In this document: positions 1-36,872 of the stretch, piece after piece
How the letters are laid out: each line of letters starts with the position of its first letter
How positions within the stretch are numbered: position 1 is the first letter of the stretch
Assembly (NCBI RefSeq): GCF_024171945.1
Contig: NZ_JAMTCR010000006.1
Coordinates: 62,001 to 126,000 of the forward strand
Source of the DNA: Actinokineospora globicatena
GTDB lineage: Bacteria > Actinomycetota > Actinomycetes > Mycobacteriales > Pseudonocardiaceae
Direction: 5' to 3'
DNA: 64,000 nt
Position numbers and translations under genes: made by a program
The notes under the pieces: generated by a model
Told to the model about the DNA's origin: nothing
Seen by the model: only the letters and a program-made list of their open reading frames with translations
Databases searched by the model: none

Positions 1-451
1 GCTCGACGACCGCGAGTCCCGGGTCTGGCGTGCGTACCTGGCCCTGCACACCGAGTTGCACGCGGTCCTGGAGCGTGAGCTCGCCGCCGACTCCGGCCTG
101 TCCCTCGCCGACTACGCCCTGCTCGTCCCGCTCTCGGAATCCCCTGGCGGCGTCGTCCGGGCCCGCGACCTCGCCGTGTCGGTCGGCTGGGAGCGCAGCA
201 GGCTCTCCCACCACCTCACCCGCATGCAGGGCCGCGGCCTTGTCGTCCGTGAGACCTGCCCGGAGGACGCCCGCGGTTCCATGGTCCGCATTACCCCTGA
301 GGGCATGGCGACCATCACCGCCGCCGCCCCGTCGCACGTCGCCACCGTTCGCCGCACCTTCATCGACCCTCTTACCGAGGCCGATCTCACCGCGCTGGAC
401 GACATCTACAGCCGATTGCGCGCGGCCTTGGTGGAGGAATCCGAGCTGTAG
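1..451 (+). CDS. MarR-family transcriptional regulator, 5' end cut off by window edge
   Basis: The open frame enters from the left edge (first whole codon at base 2) and stops at 449-451, so the true start lies outside the window; the TTG at 56 is inside the conserved first helix and is not the start. The visible 149 residues show a winged helix: a DNA-recognition helix region near GWERSRLSHHLTRM, then a wing with ETCPEDARGSMVRIT, and a C-terminal dimerization helix. MarR proteins are dimeric repressors of nearby genes that respond to small ligands. The gene lies 41 bp upstream of the HAD hydrolase on the same strand. Nothing in the sequence links it to the siderophore genes. The ligand is unknown. 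Confidence 0.85.
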   Translation, partial: LDDRESRVWRAYLALHTELHAVLERELAADSGLSLADYALLVPLSESPGGVVRARDLAVSVGWERSRLSHHLTRMQGRGLVVRETCPEDARGSMVRITPEGMATITAAAPSHVATVRRTFIDPLTEADLTALDDIYSRLRAALVEESEL

Positions 452-492
452 CGTCTCGGGGGGCGGGAGAGGGCGAGAAAGAGGGGGCCTGG

Positions 493-1116
493 ATGGACGC
501 GCGGGATTTGGTGTGGGGTGCGAGGGCGGTCGTGTTCGACCTCGATGACACGTTGCTGCTCACGCGGGTGGTGAAGTGGGCGCACCACCAGGCGGTGGCG
601 GCGCGGTTCTACGGGTTCGAGCTGACCGAGGCCGAGCTCGGCGAGCACTGGGGCAAGCCGTACGACGAGCTGATCACCCTGCTCTACCGCGGGTCGGCGT
701 CCCTTGAGGACATGAAAAAGGCCAACCTGAGCCTTGAGCACCTCTACCGCAAGACCGCCGCCAAGGGGGCGCGCGAGCTGGTCACCGCGCTGCTCGACCA
801 CGGCACGCAGGTCGGCGTCGTCACCTCCGCCAATACCGATCCGACCCTCGCCGACCTGGACCACTCCGGTTTCCCGGTGGATCGACTGGCGTTCGTGCAC
901 GGTGCCGACCGCACCGACAGCCACAAACCGGACCCGGCCGTGTTCGACGAGGCCAAGCGGATCCTCCAGGCCCGCGGCGTCACCGAGTCCGGCACCGTCT
1001 ACATCGGCGACGCCCCCATGGACGCCGTCGCCGCGCGGGGAGCCGGGTTCGGGTTCGTCGGCGTGGGATCGGCGCTGGGGGAGTTTTGGGCACCCGACCT
1101 CGCGGAGTTAAGGTAA
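493..1116 (+). CDS. HAD-superfamily hydrolase (phosphatase-like)
   Basis: A 207-residue protein with the four HAD motifs: DLDDT with Asp16 (nucleophile) and Asp18 near the N terminus, VVTSAN as motif II, SHKPDP with the motif III lysine, and GDAPMDA as motif IV. A helical cap insertion of about 60 residues follows motif I, as in phosphoglycolate-phosphatase-like members. The ATG at 493 follows the purine-rich GAGGGGG at 481-487. Its stop codon (1114-1116) lies inside the iron box of the next transcription unit, so the gene ends in the regulatory region of the transporter genes. The substrate cannot be read from the sequence; family members act on phosphorylated sugars, glycolate or nucleotides. 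A role in siderophore production is not indicated. Confidence 0.85.
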   Translation: MDARDLVWGARAVVFDLDDTLLLTRVVKWAHHQAVAARFYGFELTEAELGEHWGKPYDELITLLYRGSASLEDMKKANLSLEHLYRKTAAKGARELVTALLDHGTQVGVVTSANTDPTLADLDHSGFPVDRLAFVHGADRTDSHKPDPAVFDEAKRILQARGVTESGTVYIGDAPMDAVAARGAGFGFVGVGSALGEFWAPDLAELR

Positions 1117-1127
1117 GGCTTACTTAA
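1109..1127. promoter_or_regulatory. Iron box (IdeR/DmdR operator) upstream of the FecCD permease genes
   Basis: TAAGGTAAGGCTTACTTAA matches 15 of 19 positions of the actinobacterial iron-box consensus TTAGGTTAGGCTAACCTAA and is itself palindromic. It overlaps the last bases of the HAD gene and ends 15 bp before the GTG of the first permease. Iron-loaded DtxR/IdeR/DmdR repressors are known to bind such sites, so the permeases should be repressed when iron is plentiful. Confidence 0.8.
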
Positions 1128-1142
1128 CACTGGGAGGCGTGG

Positions 1143-2120
1143 GTGCGGTTGGGGCTGCTGGGCGCGGGGCTCGTCCTCGTCTGCCTGTTCAGTGTGGCCG
1201 TCGGGTCGCGGACGATGTCGATCTCGACCGTCTGGGACGTGTTGACCGGGGTGATCCCGTCGGGCGACGAGGCGACCATCATCTGGGACCGCCGGGTGCC
1301 CAGGACGCTCATCGGGCTGGTGGTCGGCATCGCGCTCGGTGTCGCTGGGGCGCTGATGCAGTCGTTGACCCGCAACCCGCTGGCCGACCCGGCGCTGCTC
1401 GGCGTCGACATCGGCGCGTCGACCGCCGTGGTGGCCTCCATCGCGTTCTTCGGGATCACCACCGTCAGCGGCTACATCTGGTTCGCGTTCCTCGGTGCCG
1501 CCATCGCGTCCGTGCTGGTCTACGTGCTCGGCTCGACCGGCCGCACGGTCACCCCGGAGCGGATGGTGCTGGCGGGCGCGGCGATCAGCGCGACGCTCGG
1601 CGCCTTCGTCGCGGCGACCATCGTGCTCGACCCGGCCGCCTTCCAGCAGTTCCGGTTCTGGCAGATCGGCTCGTTCGAGGGCAGGGACATGGCGGTGGTC
1701 CTGGAGATCACCCCGTTCATCGCCACCGGGTTGGTCGTGGCGGCCGGGCTCGCCTCGCCGTTGAACGCCATCGCGCTCGGCGACGAGACCGGTCGGGCGC
1801 TGGGGGTGAACCTCACCCACGTCCGGATCGCCAGCGCGGTCGCCATCACGCTGCTCTGCGGTGCCGCGACCGCCGCCGTGGGCCCGATCGCGTTCATCGG
1901 CCTGACCGTCCCGCACATGGCCCGCGCCATGGTCGGCCCGGACCTGCGCTGGGTGCTGCCGATCAGCGCGCTGCTCGCCCCGGTGCTGCTGCTCGGCGCG
2001 GACGTGGTCGGCCGGTTGATCATCGCGCCCCGGGAGATGGAGGTCGGGATCATCACCGCCTTCATCGGCGCCCCGGTGTTCATCGCGCTGTGCAGGCGCA
2101 GGAAGCTGGCGCACCTGTGA
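1143..2120 (+). CDS. Iron-siderophore ABC transporter permease, FecCD family (first subunit)
   Basis: A 325-residue, strongly hydrophobic protein typical in length for FecC/FepD/FhuB-half permeases (around 330 residues, usually 9-10 helices). Family hallmarks are visible: RVPRTLIGLVVGIALGVAGA, MQSLTRNPLADPALLGVD near residues 75-95, the coupling-helix region ALGDETGRALG, and GPIAFIGLTVPHMAR. GTG at 1143 is chosen because GGGAGG lies about 6 bp upstream. It overlaps the second permease by GTGA and would form a heterodimeric membrane channel with it. The matching ATPase and binding protein are 50 kb away at 55985-56788 and 54103-55068. Regulated by the iron box just upstream. Confidence 0.92.
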   Translation: MRLGLLGAGLVLVCLFSVAVGSRTMSISTVWDVLTGVIPSGDEATIIWDRRVPRTLIGLVVGIALGVAGALMQSLTRNPLADPALLGVDIGASTAVVASIAFFGITTVSGYIWFAFLGAAIASVLVYVLGSTGRTVTPERMVLAGAAISATLGAFVAATIVLDPAAFQQFRFWQIGSFEGRDMAVVLEITPFIATGLVVAAGLASPLNAIALGDETGRALGVNLTHVRIASAVAITLLCGAATAAVGPIAFIGLTVPHMARAMVGPDLRWVLPISALLAPVLLLGADVVGRLIIAPREMEVGIITAFIGAPVFIALCRRRKLAHL

Positions 2121-3157
2121 GCGTCGTGACCGGTGTCCCCGTCCGCCTCGGGGCGGTGTCCTTCCGCGCGCACCCGCGCGCGATCCTCGTCGTCGTCGGA
2201 CTCCTGCTGCTCGCCGCCGGACTGGCGCTGCTCGGGCTGCTGACCGGTGACTTCCCGTTGAACCTCACGCAACTGTGGAACACCTTGCAGGGCGCGGGGA
2301 CCGGCGGCCAGAAGTACATCGTGTTCGACCTGCGGCTGCCCAGGGTCACCATCGCGGTGCTGGTCGGTGCCGCGCTCGGGATCAGCGGCGCGATCTTCCA
2401 GAGCCTGTCGCGCAACCCGCTGGGCAGCCCGGACATCATCGGCTTCTCCACCGGGTCGGCCACCGGCGCGATCCTCGTGCTGGTCGTCTTCGGCGGCGGC
2501 ATGACCGAGATCGCGCTCGGCTCCATCGCGGGCGGGATTGTGGCCGCGATCGTCGTGTACGGCCTCGCCTACCGCACCGGCGTTCAGGGCTACCGGCTGA
2601 TCCTCATCGGTATCGGTGTCACGGCGGTTCTTGGCTCTCTTAACACTTACGTCCTCACTAGGGCCGGGTTGCGCCAGGCGCAGGCGGCACAGGTGTGGCT
2701 CGTGGGCAGTCTTAACGGCCGTGGGTGGTCGGAAGTGCTGCCGATAGCCATATCTCTCGCGGTACTCCTACCGGCGGCCGTCATTCTGGGACGCAGGCTC
2801 GCGGTCCTGGAGATGGGCGACGAGACGGCGACGATGCTCGGCATCCGCACAGAGCCAACGCGGCTCTCGCTCGTGGTGATCAGTGTCGCTCTTACCGCCG
2901 TCGCGACCGCGTGCGCCGGTCCTATCGCGTTCGTCGCCCTCGCCGCCCCGCAGTTGGCGCGGCGGCTTGCGGGCTCGTCCGGGGTCGCGCTGCTGCCTGC
3001 CGCCGCCATGGGTGCCGCGTTGCTGCTCGGCGGGGATGTGTTGTCCCAGCGGGCTTTCGGCCAGAACGCGTTGCCGGTGGGCGTCACGACGGCGGCCATC
3101 GGCGGCCTCTACCTCGCCTGGCTGCTGGCGACCGAATGGCGGTCCGGCCGCCGGTGA
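2117..3157 (+). CDS. Iron-siderophore ABC transporter permease, FecCD family (second subunit)
   Basis: A 346-residue membrane protein whose GTG start overlaps the stop of the first permease as GTGA, a sign of translational coupling. The frame is open further upstream, but that part is only the antiphase reading of the first permease. Conserved FecCD segments are FDLRLPRVTIAVLVGAALG, FQSLSRNPLGSPDIIGFS, the coupling-helix region EMGDETATMLG and GPIAFVALAAPQLARRL. It should pair with the first permease for uptake of the ferric siderophore. Bases 2600-2960 use unusually many codons ending in T or A compared with the rest of the gene. Confidence 0.92.
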   Translation: MSVVTGVPVRLGAVSFRAHPRAILVVVGLLLLAAGLALLGLLTGDFPLNLTQLWNTLQGAGTGGQKYIVFDLRLPRVTIAVLVGAALGISGAIFQSLSRNPLGSPDIIGFSTGSATGAILVLVVFGGGMTEIALGSIAGGIVAAIVVYGLAYRTGVQGYRLILIGIGVTAVLGSLNTYVLTRAGLRQAQAAQVWLVGSLNGRGWSEVLPIAISLAVLLPAAVILGRRLAVLEMGDETATMLGIRTEPTRLSLVVISVALTAVATACAGPIAFVALAAPQLARRLAGSSGVALLPAAAMGAALLLGGDVLSQRAFGQNALPVGVTTAAIGGLYLAWLLATEWRSGRR

Positions 3158-3206
3158 GCGGGGTCGCGGGCGCCGCTGGTCCATCACATTGACACCCCGG
3201 CGTGTC

Positions 3207-3225
3207 GCAAGTAAGGATGACCTAA
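3207..3225. promoter_or_regulatory. Possible weak iron box upstream of the ABC exporter pair
   Basis: GCAAGTAAGGATGACCTAA matches 13 of 19 iron-box positions, with the right half (GACCTAA) well kept and the left half poor. It lies 50 bp upstream of the GTG of the first exporter gene, in a 118-bp gap that would otherwise hold no promoter. Weaker than the four other boxes in the window. Confidence 0.45.
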
Positions 3226-3275
3226 CTTTTCTTAGCGCGCCCTGACTCGCGCGCGGCCACAGGGAGGACACCGGG

Positions 3276-4919
3276 GTGGATCTGCTGCGCAGCGGCCTGC
3301 GGAGGGAGCGGGTCGTGCTCGGCGCGGGCCTGGCCGCCACGGTGGTGCAGCAGGCCGCGCTGCTCGCCCTGCCGTGGTGCGTCCAGCACGGCCTCGACGA
3401 GGGGATCGCCCCCGGCGACACCGGCCGCACCGTGTTCTGGTCGGTCACGACCTGCCTGGTCGCCGCCGTCATGCTGGTCGCGGCCGTGGCGGGCAAGTGG
3501 TGGTCGAACCTGGCGGCGAACCGGATCGCGCACGCGCTGCGCGCCGACCTCGCCACCCGGGTCGGCGCCCTGGACCGGGCCGCCATCGCCCCGTTCGGCC
3601 GCGGTGACCTCGCCATGCGGGTCACCAGGGACACCGAGATGATCAACGCCTGGGTGCAGGGCCTGAGCAGGTGGGCGCGGGTCGCGGTCACCGTGCTGGT
3701 CGTGGTGCCCGCCGTCGCCGTGCTCGACCCGGTGCTGCTGGCCGTGCTGCTGGTCGCGATGCCGGTGCTCGGCCTGCTCAACGCCCAGTTCCCCGGCCGC
3801 TACCGGCGGGCCAACGAACGCCTCTCCGGCGCGCACGGCGACCGCGCCGACGCCGTGGAGGACCTGCTCTCGGCCAGCGCCGCGGTGCGCGGGCTCGGCG
3901 GCGAGCAGGTGCTGGTGCGCCGCCACGGCGAGGTCAGCGCGCACGTCACCCGGCACACCCTCGGGGTGGCCAGGATCTCGGCGTGGTGGGTCTCCGCCCC
4001 GCCCGCGGTGCTGCGGCTCGCGGTCGCCGTCGGGCTCGCGGTCGGCGGCCTCGCCGCGATCGACGGCCGGATCACCGTGGGCTCGCTGGTCGCGTTCACC
4101 TCCTGGATGATCACCATGACCGTGGCGGTGACCGTCCTGGTCGACCTGCTGGTCAACCGGGGTCAGGCCAGGGTCGCCGCGGCCAGGGTCACCGAGGTGC
4201 TCACCGCCAAGCCCGCCGTGGCCGCCCCGGACGACCCGCGACCGCTGCCCGAGACCGGGATGCTCTCGGCCGTCGGGGTCAGCGCGGTGCGCGACGGCAG
4301 GACCGTCCTCGGCCCGGTGGACCTGATCGCCGCCCCCGGCGAACTGGTCGTGGTGACCGGTCCGACCGGGTCCGGCAAGTCCGTGCTGGTCCGCCTGCTG
4401 TGCAGGCTCGACGACCCCGACCACGGCACCGTCCACTTCGGAGGGATCGACCTGCGGCTCGCGGACCCGGAGGAGGTGTGGCGCCGGATCGGCGTGGTGC
4501 CGCAGCGGCCGGTAGTGCTGTCGGGGACGTTGCGCGACAACATCACTCTTGACCGCGACGTCGACCCGGACCTGGTTCGCGAAGCATGCCGTGTCGCCTC
4601 TCTCGACGAGTTCATCGAAGACCTACCTGATGGTTACGACACCGTGGTCGGTGAACGCGGTGAGACGCTCTCCGGCGGTCAGGTCCAACGGCTCGCGTTA
4701 GCCCGGGGGCTGCTGGACAAGCCACCGGTGCTGGTGCTCGACGACGTCACCTCCGCGGTTGACGCCGAGACCGAGCGGACGATCCTGCGCAGGCTGCGCG
4801 ACTGGTCTCCCCAGACCGCGATCGTGTTCGTCTCACACCGCCCCAACGTCGTCGCGGCCGCCGACCGGTTGATCGTGCTGGCCGCGGACCGGGAAGACAT
4901 GGAGGTCGTCGGTGGCTGA
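3276..4919 (+). CDS. ABC transporter, exporter-fold half-transporter with degenerate ATP site (subunit 1)
   Basis: A 547-residue fused membrane/ATPase protein. About residues 1-320 form six transmembrane helices of the type I exporter fold; the C-terminal ATPase has Walker A GPTGSGKS (about 362), signature LSGGQ (about 465) and Walker B VLVLDD (about 485). The catalytic glutamate after Walker B is aspartate, so this half probably has a hydrolysis-impaired site. GTG at 3276 follows GGGAGGACA. The gene overlaps its partner (4912-6609) by 8 bp, so the two should form a heterodimer. In the siderophore context the pair may export the siderophore or, like mycobacterial IrtAB, import the ferric form; the sequence does not decide. 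One TTA codon lies at 4698-4700 in the ATPase domain. Confidence 0.88.
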   Translation: MDLLRSGLRRERVVLGAGLAATVVQQAALLALPWCVQHGLDEGIAPGDTGRTVFWSVTTCLVAAVMLVAAVAGKWWSNLAANRIAHALRADLATRVGALDRAAIAPFGRGDLAMRVTRDTEMINAWVQGLSRWARVAVTVLVVVPAVAVLDPVLLAVLLVAMPVLGLLNAQFPGRYRRANERLSGAHGDRADAVEDLLSASAAVRGLGGEQVLVRRHGEVSAHVTRHTLGVARISAWWVSAPPAVLRLAVAVGLAVGGLAAIDGRITVGSLVAFTSWMITMTVAVTVLVDLLVNRGQARVAAARVTEVLTAKPAVAAPDDPRPLPETGMLSAVGVSAVRDGRTVLGPVDLIAAPGELVVVTGPTGSGKSVLVRLLCRLDDPDHGTVHFGGIDLRLADPEEVWRRIGVVPQRPVVLSGTLRDNITLDRDVDPDLVREACRVASLDEFIEDLPDGYDTVVGERGETLSGGQVQRLALARGLLDKPPVLVLDDVTSAVDAETERTILRRLRDWSPQTAIVFVSHRPNVVAAADRLIVLAADREDMEVVGG

Positions 4920-6609
4920 GATCCGCACCCTGGACGAGGCGCCGCCGACCAAGGGCGTCCTGCGCCGGTTCTGGCCCCACCTGCGCCCGCACCGCTGGCG
5001 CATCGGCGCCGCGCTGCTCACCACCGCCGCCGCCACGGCCGCCGTGGTCGGCATCGCGCCGGTGATCGGCTCCGGCGTGGACGCCGTGCTCGGCAAGGAC
5101 TCCGACGGCCTGTGGACGGCCGTGTTCGTCCTCATCGGACTGACCCTGGCCCGGCTGGTGCTGCTCGCGATGGCCGAGCTGCAGCTCACCTCGGTCGGCG
5201 AGCGGGTGGTGCGCCACCTGCGCGAACTGGTCGTCGACCGGCTGGCCGGCGCGCCGCTGCGGTTCATCGAGGCGCACCGCACCGGGGACCTGCTGCGCCG
5301 CAGCACCGGCGAGGTCGCCGAGCTGGCCCAGTTCGTCCGCGCCAGCCTGCCCGACCTGCTCGGCGCGGTGATCTCGCTGAGCATGACGATCATCGTGCTG
5401 CTCGCCTACTCCTGGCTGCTCACGGTGATCCTGCTGGCGGTGTTCCTGCCCGCCGCGGTCCTGGTGCTGCGCTGGTTCGAGCGCGACGCCGACGACGCGT
5501 TCGGCGACCAGGCCGCCGCCGAGGCCACCATGGCCGCGCAGTTCACCGAGTTCGTCGCGGCGGGCGAGACGCTGCGACTCGGCGGCGGGGTGCGGGCCCG
5601 GCTGCGCCGCTTCGGCAAGTCCAACGACGAGGCCCTGCGCGCGGCCAACCGCTCGGTCGCGGTGCAGAACCGGCTGGAGACGATGAGCCTGCTCGAAGGG
5701 CTCTCCACCGCCGTCCTGCTGCTGCTCGGCGTGTGGTTCGTGACCTCGGGGCAGATCAGCGTGGGCACCGTGGTGGTGTTCGTGCTGGCCACCAAGAACC
5801 TGTTCGAGGGCGTGCTCAACCTCTCCGAGCTGCTGGCCGAGATGCAGCTGGCCCGGGTCGGCCTGGCCCGGCTGCTCGATCTGCTTGGGGCCACCGAGCG
5901 CCCGAGCAGGCAGAGCGCCGCCATCGCGCCGCCCCCGCGCGCCGAGCTGTCCACCTCGGACCTCGGGTACGCCTACATCGGCGGTTCCGAGGTGCTGCAC
6001 GACGTCTCGGTGTCCTTCGCCGAGGGCGACCGCGCTGGACTGGTGGGGCAAACCGGCTCCGGTAAGACAACCTTGGCCAAGCTGCTGAGTGGCCTCTACA
6101 CCCCAGACCGGGGACAGGTCACCTACGGCGGCGTTGACCTAGCCGATCTCGACGAGGCCGACCTGCGGGGCAAGCTTGTCCTAGTGCCACAACAGGTCCA
6201 CCTGGTCGACGGCACTATCGCCGACAACCTCGCTCTTGCGCCTACCGCCCCGACGCGCGCGGACATGGTCGCCGCCGTGCACTCCCTCGGGCTCGACGAC
6301 TGGGTCGCGTCGCTGCCCGACGGCCTGGACACCGTCGTCGGCCGCCGCGGCGACCGGCTCTCGGCGGGGGAGCGGCAGATCCTCGGCCTGGTCCGCGCCT
6401 CGCTGGTCGACCCGGCGGTGCTGATCCTGGACGAGGCCACCGCCGACATCGACCCGGAGACCTCGGCCCGGTTGGAGCGCGCGGTCGACCGCCTGCACAC
6501 CGGTCGTACGCTGATCGTCATCGCGCACCGCGAGGCCACCATCGAGCGGCTCCCGCGTGTCGTCACACTCGCCGGTGGGCGGGTCGTCCAGGAGGAGAGG
6601 GCAGGTTAG
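4912..6609 (+). CDS. ABC transporter, exporter-fold half-transporter with canonical Walker B (subunit 2)
   Basis: A 565-residue membrane-ATPase fusion with six predicted helices (about residues 25-310), Walker A GQTGSGKT (about 379), signature LSAGE instead of LSGGQ (about 482) and Walker B VLILDE (about 502) with an intact catalytic glutamate. Paired with subunit 1, the degenerate site would combine subunit 1's Walker B Asp with this altered signature, while this Walker B and the LSGGQ of subunit 1 make the consensus site. This is the usual asymmetry of heterodimeric exporters. The GTG at 4912 overlaps subunit 1 by 8 bp, and its TAG stop overlaps the next gene's GTG by one base. Likely cytoplasmic-membrane transport of the siderophore or its ferric form. 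Confidence 0.9.
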   Translation: MAEIRTLDEAPPTKGVLRRFWPHLRPHRWRIGAALLTTAAATAAVVGIAPVIGSGVDAVLGKDSDGLWTAVFVLIGLTLARLVLLAMAELQLTSVGERVVRHLRELVVDRLAGAPLRFIEAHRTGDLLRRSTGEVAELAQFVRASLPDLLGAVISLSMTIIVLLAYSWLLTVILLAVFLPAAVLVLRWFERDADDAFGDQAAAEATMAAQFTEFVAAGETLRLGGGVRARLRRFGKSNDEALRAANRSVAVQNRLETMSLLEGLSTAVLLLLGVWFVTSGQISVGTVVVFVLATKNLFEGVLNLSELLAEMQLARVGLARLLDLLGATERPSRQSAAIAPPPRAELSTSDLGYAYIGGSEVLHDVSVSFAEGDRAGLVGQTGSGKTTLAKLLSGLYTPDRGQVTYGGVDLADLDEADLRGKLVLVPQQVHLVDGTIADNLALAPTAPTRADMVAAVHSLGLDDWVASLPDGLDTVVGRRGDRLSAGERQILGLVRASLVDPAVLILDEATADIDPETSARLERAVDRLHTGRTLIVIAHREATIERLPRVVTLAGGRVVQEERAG

Positions 6610-7415
6610 TGCCGCTTGTCGAGGTCAACGGCATCAGTTTGAGCTACCACGACAAGGGCACCGGTGACCCTGTCCTGATGCTGATGGGCACTGGCAGCTC
6701 TGGCCGTGTGTGGCACCTGCACCAGCAGCCCGCTCTTGTCGCGGCCGGCTACCGCGTGATCACAGTGGACAACCGCGGCATCGCGCCGACCTCGGAGTGC
6801 GCGGACGGCATCACCGTCGCCGACATGGCCGCCGACGTCGCCGCGCTGGCCGAGCACCTCGACCTGCCCCGGTTCGACCTGGTCGGCACCTCGCTCGGCG
6901 CCAGGATCGCCATCGAGGTCGCCGCGACGCGGCCAGACCTGGTGCGCGGCCTGGTGCTGATGGCGACGCGGTCGCGGGCGGAGGCGCTGCACGCCGCGTT
7001 CGACGCGGGCGAACTGGAGTTGGCGAAAGCGGGAATCCGACTCCCGGCCCGCTACCACGCTGCTTCTACAGCTTTGTGGAACCTTTCTCCGCGCACCCTG
7101 TTCGACGCCGGGAAAGCGCGGGAATGGCTCGACGTGCTCGAGTTCGGCACCCAGCCGCCGAGCCGGGGCGTGCTCGCGCAGATGGCGATCGCCGACGACC
7201 CCGACCTGCTCGCGGTCTGCGCCAAGATCACCGCGTCCACGCTGGTCATCGCCTTCGCCGACGATGTGATGACCCCGCCGCACCTGGGTCGCGAGGTCGC
7301 CGACGCCATCGCGGGCGCCCGGTTCGGCCTGGTCGCCGACGGCGGTCATTACGGTTATCTGGAACAGCCCGCCGAGGTCAACTCCCAACTGCTGGAATTC
7401 CTCGGGCAGCGCTGA
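6609..7415 (+). CDS. Alpha/beta-fold hydrolase
   Basis: A 268-residue single-domain alpha/beta hydrolase. The nucleophile elbow is GTSLG with Ser95; the acid is Asp218 or Asp219 in IAFADD, and the histidine is His247 in DGGHYGYLEQP. No signal peptide is visible, so it should be cytoplasmic. It starts at GTG 6609, overlapping the stop of the ABC subunit by one base, and is surely co-transcribed with the exporter pair. In siderophore loci such enzymes can be ferric-siderophore esterases/hydrolases or editing thioesterases; neither can be assigned from motifs alone. It is shorter than Fes-type esterases and lacks their N-terminal domain. Confidence 0.8.
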   Translation: MPLVEVNGISLSYHDKGTGDPVLMLMGTGSSGRVWHLHQQPALVAAGYRVITVDNRGIAPTSECADGITVADMAADVAALAEHLDLPRFDLVGTSLGARIAIEVAATRPDLVRGLVLMATRSRAEALHAAFDAGELELAKAGIRLPARYHAASTALWNLSPRTLFDAGKAREWLDVLEFGTQPPSRGVLAQMAIADDPDLLAVCAKITASTLVIAFADDVMTPPHLGREVADAIAGARFGLVADGGHYGYLEQPAEVNSQLLEFLGQR

Positions 7416-7473
7416 TCGCGCCGGTGTGACCGAACCCGCACGAGTTCGACTACCACTTCTCCACCAGGGCGAA

Positions 7474-7492
7474 TTAGGTTAGCCTAACCAAC
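7474..7492. promoter_or_regulatory. Iron box upstream of the MbtH/NRPS operon
   Basis: TTAGGTTAGCCTAACCAAC matches 16 of 19 consensus positions and contains the near-perfect palindrome TTAGGTTAG/CCTAACCAA. It ends 31 bp before the MbtH start codon and is the only promoter-like element before the NRPS genes, so it probably controls the whole 43-kb biosynthetic operon in response to iron. Confidence 0.88.
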
Positions 7493-7523
7493 GGAAATCC
7501 CCGGTCCCTGAGGAGTGCGCGCG

Positions 7524-7751
7524 ATGTCGACCAACCCGTTCGACGACGAGAACGGCACCTTCCACGCCCTCGTCAACGACGAGGGCCAGTACTCGCTGTG
7601 GCCGACCTTCGTGGCGGTCCCCGCGGGCTGGCAGGTCGTGTTCGGTCCGGACACCCGGGCCGCCGCGCTGGCCCACATCGAGGCGAACTGGACCGACATG
7701 CGCCCGCGCAGCCTGGCCGCCCGGATGGACGCCGACAAGGCTGGCGCCTGA
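7524..7751 (+). CDS. MbtH-like NRPS activator protein
   Basis: A 75-residue protein of the MbtH family, which binds the N-terminal subdomain of adenylation domains and is needed for their folding or activity. The start [11 protein letters not shown] and the conserved Trp26, Trp36 and Trp56 with the block QYSLWP and WTDMRPRSL are all present. ATG at 7524 is preferred over the in-frame GTG at 7515, because AGGAG (7511-7515) sits 8 bp before the ATG and family members begin with the MxxNPFDD motif. It is the first gene after the iron box, directly upstream of a siderophore-interacting protein and NRPS1. It is the only MbtH in the window and presumably serves all 11 A domains. Confidence 0.96.
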   Translation: MSTNPFDDENGTFHALVNDEGQYSLWPTFVAVPAGWQVVFGPDTRAAALAHIEANWTDMRPRSLAARMDADKAGA

Positions 7752-7753
7752 CC

Positions 7754-8566
7754 GTGGCCGCTCCAGGAGTGGCCCGCCGCGGTCCGGCTGGGCGCGATTC
7801 GCTGCGCCCGTACCGGCTCACCGTGGCCAGGACGACGCGGATCACCCCGCACATGCTCCGGGTAACGCTGACCGGGCCGGACTTGGTCCACTACACCGAG
7901 GTTGGACCGGAGCCGCGGTGCAAGGTACTGCTGCCGCCCGCCCCTGGTGCGGAGGTCGTGGTGCCCGACAGCGTCCCGTTCTGGGACGCGCTCGCGGCGC
8001 TACCGGAGAGTCTTCGGCCCATCGTCCGCACTTACACCGTGCGGGCCGCGCGCCCGGCAGAGCAAGAGATCGACATCGACTTCGTGCTCCACGGCGACAC
8101 TGGTCCTGCCTCTCGGTGGGCGGCCTCTACGAAGTCGGGTGACGCGGTTGGCCTCTATGGCTGCCTGAGCAGCTTCGCCCCGCCCGCAGATACCGCTGCC
8201 TATCTCGTTGTCGGTGACGAGACCGCGCTGCCCGCCATCACGGGCATCGTCGCGTCGCTGCCCGCCGGTGTGGCCGCGCGGGTCATCGTGGAGGTCGACT
8301 CGGCCGACGAGCAGCAGCCGCTGGAGTCGGCGGCGGACCTGTCGGTCACCTGGCTGCACCGCGGCGGCGCCGAGCCCGGCACCGGGACCGGGCTGCTCGA
8401 CGCGGTCCGCGCCGAACCGGTCGACCAGCGCGCGTACGCGTGGGTGGCGGGGGAGTCCTCGGCCGTGCAGGCCATCCGGGCGCTGCTCGTGCTCGAGCGG
8501 GACCTGACCAAGCAGCGGGTGTACTTCAGCGGCTACTGGCGGCGCGGGCACGCCGAGGACGACTGA
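7754..8566 (+). CDS. Siderophore-interacting protein (FAD-dependent ferric-siderophore reductase), copy 1
   Basis: A 270-residue flavoprotein of the ViuB/SIP family. The FAD-binding motif RTYT is at residues 92-95, followed by [19 protein letters not shown], and the C-terminal NAD(P)H-domain block [17 protein letters not shown] plus the ending YFSGYWRRG are diagnostic. Such enzymes release iron in the cytoplasm by reducing Fe(III)-siderophore. GTG at 7754 lies 2 bp after the MbtH stop; the frame is open upstream, but that part is the antiphase of MbtH. No strong ribosome-binding site is seen, so translation may be coupled to MbtH. A second, diverged member is at 55185-55988. Confidence 0.92.
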   Translation: MAAPGVARRGPAGRDSLRPYRLTVARTTRITPHMLRVTLTGPDLVHYTEVGPEPRCKVLLPPAPGAEVVVPDSVPFWDALAALPESLRPIVRTYTVRAARPAEQEIDIDFVLHGDTGPASRWAASTKSGDAVGLYGCLSSFAPPADTAAYLVVGDETALPAITGIVASLPAGVAARVIVEVDSADEQQPLESAADLSVTWLHRGGAEPGTGTGLLDAVRAEPVDQRAYAWVAGESSAVQAIRALLVLERDLTKQRVYFSGYWRRGHAEDD

Positions 8567-8654
8567 GCCGGGTTTACCAGCGAGAGCAGTGCACGCCGGG
8601 CCGCCGTCGCGGACCCGGCGTGGTGAAGGCCGTGCCGGAGAGGGTGAAGCGGGG

Positions 8655-36786
<28,132 letters not shown>

Positions 36787-36790
<4 letters not shown>

Positions 36791-36872
36791 GCACCGCGCG
36801 AGCTGGGCGCCGCGCGGGGTCGCGGTCGAGTCGTGCGCGTGTTGGTTGCTACGAGGCGAATGGGAGGACCTC

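Noticed and set aside
1139..3157. One 672-residue fused permease
   Set aside because: The first two thirds of this frame is an Arg/Gly-rich antiphase reading of the first permease. Real FecCD homology begins only at the GTG of 2117, so two separate genes are called.
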